A stretch of DNA of 64,000 nucleotides. Source: Calcarisporiella thermophila CBS 279.70. Its lineage: Eukaryota; Calcarisporiellomycota. The stretch covers positions 264,970-328,969 of the forward strand of contig NW_027192212.1 in NCBI RefSeq assembly GCF_041956535.1. The letters run 5' to 3'. Both the position numbers and the translations under genes were made by a program. The notes beneath the pieces are model-generated. The model ran no database searches and was not told the DNA's origin. It saw nothing but the letters and a program-made list of their open reading frames with translations. This document shows positions 59,164-64,000 of the stretch, piece after piece. The first letter of the stretch is position 1, and each line of letters begins with the position of its first letter.

Positions 59164-61733
59164 CTATCTTTCCGGTGCGGACGATCCGCGTTCCAAGTCC
59201 TGAAGGTTTCTTTCCCTTCGCATTTCGTCTAGCCGTAATGCATGTCTCCAGGAATCCTCGGAGAGCTGAGACTCACCGAAACTTAGCGACACAAGTCTAG
59301 AAAAGTAGACAATTTTATAGTTTTCTATACACATAAAATAAGAAAAATAGGAGCAAATACATACCGAGCCAGTTTGATTTGGTGATGTAAATCACTTTCG
59401 GTATAAGCCTTATCCCCTTTGCTCTGAGAATTTTTTCGTAGGTCAACAAACGTTGCTTCAATATGCTAGAAGTAAAATTGGAGTCAAGCATTCATCCTTT
59501 TGATTTAGAGCTTTAATGGTACCTTTGCTATGCTTGGTGATATTTCCAGGTCTATTTTACGAAGAGCATATATGTATGTGCGTATACAGTTCAAATCGAA
59601 ATCACTCAGGACTGCATTTTCATGCTGTCCATTCGATTGCTGCAATGGTAGCATGCACTCTGCCTAATTATAGCGATGCAATAATATAGCACTGTGTAAA
59701 AGAGAAAAAGTGGAAATATGTTAAATATGATGCTCAATTACTGGTAAAAACGATTTCGCAGTTGAGAGAATGAGCACTGGCAGGTCGCTATTGAGTTTAA
59801 AATCGTGAAATGGAAAGGCATAGGTCAACCGTTGGTGTGCTATAATCTCGTGTATTGCTGCTACATTTTTGACCCCTAATAACAGCAAAATGTAAGTGTT
59901 TAAATAAGAGAAATCAAGATGGAGCAAATTTGAACCTGTATCATTCAATGTGCCTTCTTGGAGAACAGTTTCATCGATTACTAATAGAGTTCCATTCGCC
60001 AATTGTAAAACGCCAGAGGAAAGCATCTCGTTCTCGCTTCGTGGGTAAAAAGGCATATTATTGAGAGTTTCTAGGCGCAGTGGAATACCAAGACATCTCT
60101 CAGTTATATCCTGTAGGCTAGTAGTTAAAGTGTGTGCAAATTCATTCGAATGGGAAAGTGTAGTAGGTAAATTTGCTATTGCTTGAGGACGATGGGGTAC
60201 GTTGCTTATGTTAAGTGACAGAGGACCTATTACAATCTCAGGTTTTCTTAATGTACTAATAAGTAAGAAAGCCGATTAAAATAAGGCGTGAATATAATAG
60301 CGAAAAAGTATGCACATACACTCGAGAAATAACTTGCAACAAGAGGTATTCAGCGGCTAACATATCCCCATGGAGTTTTGAGGCAAGATAGTTAATCACT
60401 AGTGATCTTATCGAATTGATAGAATCATTGAACTCGTTTATGGCTGTATTAAAAAAAAAGTTAATGAATTGTAGCAGCTGGCAGAAACAAAATTCTCTTA
60501 CAGGGCTCAATAGTAGATAAACCAAAAGGTTCAGGCTGTACATGAAATACAGAGAGTATAGTTGGAATGCTTGATGGGATTTGAAATACCGCATCAAATT
60601 CGTTAGCATTATCGTGTTCAGGCCTAAAACATATCAAAAGAGGGAAAATAAAGATAAGAAACGGGGTAGTAATAGTATATTAAATAGTAAGTTAAAAGCA
60701 TTACGATAAAGATAGGATCCCGAAGAATTCTACTATATCTCCAACTTTAGGGGAATCATCTTTTGCGCACACCTGTAATATAGATTATTTAATATGCACT
60801 AAAACTCTTTTAACCCTTTGGCTAGCAACCTTAACTATAGCTGATGCATTTTTCTCTCCAGGAATTGGATAACGAGACTGAACAAACTTTTGAGTTTCTT
60901 CATCTAGCGATAGGCCTGTAAAAACAAGCGATTCCTCCTGTGAAGGTCGATCCATTGATGAAGAAGGAACTATAGAGTTGAAAAATACTCGTTAAGTTAG
61001 CAAAATATATAACACGTTAGCGTATTTTTGCAAAACCTCGGTGAGATTCAAGATAATCTCCGGATTTAACCCATTCAGATTCTCCAGGTATAGAGATACA
61101 ATAGAGTATCTGACGCTCCTCGTACACATTCTGCGGAGAGTTGAAGTCGATAGACTCGCCATCCTGTGCACGTAATAATAAGTAAATTTTCTTAAAGCCT
61201 ATCTTTTATTGTCGCGTACCTCCAAATCCGATGAATACTTGAAAACTTTCTTATACTAGTAATGAACTTAGATCAGTAATATGAACTAATTCTAAAATAA
61301 AATTACAAACCTTTTCACCCGATAATGCGTTCGTTATTTCTCCTATTTTTAGTGCCATTTCTGGCCCGAGTGTAGAATCTTGCACCATGCATCGAAAGCG
61401 CACGAGTGATCCTGAACAAATCGGTGTTTTGAGATTATCACTCAATAATGGAACCTAAACATCCGCAAGAGTCTGTTAGATGTGAAATTGTACAGAAAGT
61501 TTTGTACTAATACCTGGTTACGTTTGGATTGAGTGTCAAATACAGATCGAAACGTGCTAGTAACCAATTCATCAATTGTAGCGTTTGAATCTTTGCATTT
61601 CGCGTCTAACAAAAATTTTAGTATTCCGTCAAGTAGATAATAGAAAATATTCATGCTTACCAAATATTTTTTTTATTATCGCCAAAGGTGCATTAATATA
61701 CTCTTGGAGTGATGCTTGACTATATTCTGCCAT
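59164..61733 (-). CDS. MCMBP: MCM complex-binding protein (MCMBP)
   Basis: Many exons (about ten). The product starts MAEYSQASLQEYINAPLAIIKKIF and ends NLQDLERGSSAPER. Recognisable family parts are GSLVRFRCMVQDSTLGPEM (the diagnostic VRFRCMVQD), YKKVFKYSSDLEDGESIDF, YCISIPGESEWVKSG, DSPKVGDIVEFFGILS, FDAVFQIPSSIPTILSVFHV, SIRSLVINYLASKLHGDMLAAEYLLLQVISRV and KNVAAIHEIIAHQRLTYAFPFHD. A terminal helical part contains LARLVSLSFGESQLSEDSW. MCMBP replaces Mcm2 in an alternative MCM3-7 complex, helping to assemble or unload MCM helicase and supporting sister-chromatid cohesion in the nucleus. The gene is divergent from PIF1 across 146 bases. Individual exon borders are approximate. Confidence 0.88.
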
Positions 61734-61879
61734 TTTAATTCAATATTGTTATTGTGTCGCGTTTCAATTTTTTTTTTTCAATTTATTTTATTAAGTTGAG
61801 GGCAAGGAAATTTATATTTAAATCGCGTTAATAGACGCGCTTTAATTTCTCGAACATATAACAGCTGCTAAAATAAACT
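61734..61879. promoter_or_regulatory. Bidirectional promoter MCMBP/PIF1 with three CGCG motifs
   Basis: Only 146 bases separate two divergent start codons. In otherwise AT-rich sequence, CGCG cores occur at 61758-61761 (TCGCGTTT), 61824-61827 (TCGCGTTA) and 61836-61839 (GACGCGCT). They resemble the MBF/SBF/E2F-type cell-cycle boxes (ACGCGT, CGCGAAA) that drive G1/S replication genes. Factor identity is inferred. Confidence 0.6.
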
Positions 61880-64000
61880 ATGCGAGGGCCGCAGAGAAAG
61901 CAAAAGCAAACCACACTTAATGGCTTTTTCAAACAGCCTACTAATAATCAAGCCTATCACCGAGATCAGGTAGGGTCTGCGGATTTTCAACGGCAGAGCT
62001 CGCCCTTTCCTGGGTCTCTCCGCACTAACCCCTTTGTTGTGCGGGATCTTGCTACCACATCCAACAGTTCCAATATAATTAGAGCATCGGAGAGAAATAC
62101 ACGATATTCATCGCCAGAAATCTCAATATCTCATACTTCCACCTCAGCTGCTCACTTTTCTCCCGATCTCCAGCCTCCTAAACATAACCGTATCGTATCA
62201 CAGCAGGTTACAATCAAAACTTCAAATAATATCACTTCTGCCACAGTCCCCCAAATGAATACCGTGAAGCAAAGAGATGGAATACGAAAGCGCAAACTTC
62301 CTTCAGATTGGGAAAGCAATCGAGAAAAAAGATTAGGCGATTATAGCAGCACGTCCACTAATAGAAATGGCGCAAGTTCTGCCACTCCTAGTTCACATAT
62401 TACAACAGATCACCAGGGAAATAATGTAAATTTATCTGAAGAGCAGGAAGGTGTTCTAAAAGCAGTTATAAATGGGGAAAGCGTATTCTTTACTGGTTCG
62501 GCAGGTGAGAAACCATACTTATAAAGCATATTTTTGTTAATATTCTAAGATTTCTATTTTTCACATATTGGAGGAACCGGAAAATCTGTGCTTCTTCGAG
62601 GTCTGTATATGCTCTAAATCATAAAACACCAATATGTGAAGATCTGATCGATTTCTTTTTTATTTATCCATTTAGCAATAGTAAAGAATTTAAAGTCAAA
62701 GTACCGAAATCGACCTGAAGCCGTGGCGGTTACCGCTTCTACTGGTATGGCTGCTTGTAATATTGGTGGTTGCACTGTGCACAGTTTTGCCGGCATTGGA
62801 CTTGGAAATGGTACAATAGATCAAATTATATCGCGCGTAATTAAGAACCGGAAATCTGCTGAGCGGTGGAGAGCCTTAGAAGTTTTAATTATTGATGAGA
62901 GTAAGCTCTATTCAACAAATTTGACCGTATCATCCAACTAATTAATTCTAAGTTTCCATGCTGAGCGCTGATCTTTTTGACAAGCTTGAAGGAGTTGCTC
63001 GTGCTGTGCGAAGATCGAATAAGCCATTTGGAGGAATTCAAGTAAGAACGATGTCCTCTATACTTGATCAGCTCGACAAAAGATATTAACGACAGTATAG
63101 CTTGTTATTACAGGCGATTTTTATCAATTGCCACCGATTTCTGATAATGGAAAAGAAGTCAAATTTACATTTGAGGCCAGAACCTGGAAGGACTGTATTC
63201 AAAGAACTATGCACTTACAGAATATATTCCGACAGAGAGACAACGGTAGTATAATCATTTCACCTTTCCTTATGATATCTTAGGGGAAAACGCTTAATAT
63301 TTTACATGATTAGAATTCGTTAAGATGCTAAACGATATTCGCGAGGGCCGGTTGTCAGAGACTACTCTACGCAAATTTAGAGAACTCTCACGACCACTTA
63401 AACATGCTAATGGTGATATAGAATGTGCACAGCTGTAAGTTATATTTTACTGTGAATGTACTTTATTTATTTGACACTTATTCCATATTCAGTTATGCGC
63501 GACGTGATCAGGTTGATAAAGCCAACTCAGAAAGGCTTGCATCTCTTTCAGGACAACTGCATATCTTCCAAGCTGAGGACTCGGGGGACGTTGCTAAATT
63601 GGAGTCCGGATGTATGGCACCTAAGATGCTGCAGCTCAAACTGCACGCGCAAGTGATGCTCTTAAAAAATCTCGATAATACCCTAGTAAATGGCTCCCTG
63701 GGAATTGTCGTTGGATTTGTTGGAGAAGGCGAATATCGATATCTTGCCGGCCAGCTTTCTGAGTCCAATAGGAAGAATCAGGATACTTCAATACAAGATG
63801 TAAATAAACCTTACCCGATTGTTAAGTTTGCGAATGGTCGGGAGATTATGGTACTTCCTGAGGAGTGGAAATTGGAGTTACCTGGTGGTGAAGTAATTGC
63901 ACAGCGGATACAGGTAAAACTTAAACGTTACATTAGGATACCAATATACTCCAGATTATAATGCACTATATTGTTATAGATCCCATTATTGCTCGCCTGG
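61880..64000 (+). CDS. PIF1: PIF1-family DNA helicase, 3' part beyond window
   Basis: The N-terminal exon from 61880 is disordered. It begins [20 protein letters not shown], where QTTLNGFF fits the PCNA-binding PIP box. Helicase motifs are spread over short exons: [17 protein letters not shown] (Walker A, split by an intron), [15 protein letters not shown] (Ia), [19 protein letters not shown] (Walker B), [13 protein letters not shown] (III), NIFRQRDN (IV region) and [28 protein letters not shown]. Then [10 protein letters not shown] leads into IPLLLAW at the window end. Pif1 is a 5'-3' helicase acting on G-quadruplexes, telomeres, Okazaki fragments and mitochondrial DNA. The C-terminal motifs V-VI lie outside. 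The acceptor before GTGKS (TTGGAG) is atypical. Confidence 0.93.

Overview
This is a nuclear fungal window. It shows short GT-AG introns of roughly 50-250 nt in most genes, intact actin and ribosomal protein genes, and fungus-typical genes: a C-14 sterol reductase, a PacC/Rim101 zinc-finger factor, a NoxA-type NADPH oxidase, a Rax1-like RGS membrane protein, SUA5, and a GPI mucin-like wall protein. An intact GDP-L-fucose synthase, an SLC1-type dicarboxylate/amino-acid symporter and an MCM-binding protein lean towards a non-Dikarya (zygomycete-grade) lineage, but that placement is inference. No virus, CRISPR array, tRNA/rRNA gene or intact transposon was recognised.

Layout. 0-20.6 kb is comparatively GC-rich: a low-complexity hypothetical protein (-), two tandem TesB acyl-CoA thioesterases (+), ERG24 (-), a zinc-ribbon/metallo-beta-lactamase-fold protein (-), a 71-aa two-helix membrane microprotein (-), an SLC1 symporter (-), a secreted Pro/Gln-rich protein (-), actin (-), and a type II membrane SGNH/PC-esterase-like protein (-). 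20.6-31 kb is AT-rich and looser: an 89-bp tandem repeat, a proteinase-K-like protease (+), an ADP/ATP carrier (-), a naturally short PacC-like factor (-) and a Rax1-like protein (+). 31-42.7 kb holds RQC2/NEMF (-), transaldolase (-), a SAC3/GANP-like protein (+), RPS18 (-) and a hexose transporter (-). 42.7-46.6 kb is a 3.9-kb stretch with no recognisable gene. 46.6-57.9 kb is all on the + strand: a Pro-rich membrane protein, NoxA, a GPI mucin, a METTL21-type methyltransferase, RPL43, SUA5 and GDP-fucose synthase. 58-64 kb holds RPS5 (-), then MCMBP (-) and PIF1 (+, cut by the window end), which share a 146-bp divergent promoter.

Themes. Lipid and peroxisome metabolism cluster at the left (thioesterases, ERG24). 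Translation and its quality control recur (RPS18, RPS5, RPL43, SUA5, RQC2). DNA replication genes pair at the right end (MCMBP/PIF1). Most gene models were rebuilt by joining exons by eye using reading-frame continuity, GT/AG borders and family conservation. Exon borders are therefore predictions, although frame closes in every model that I summed.
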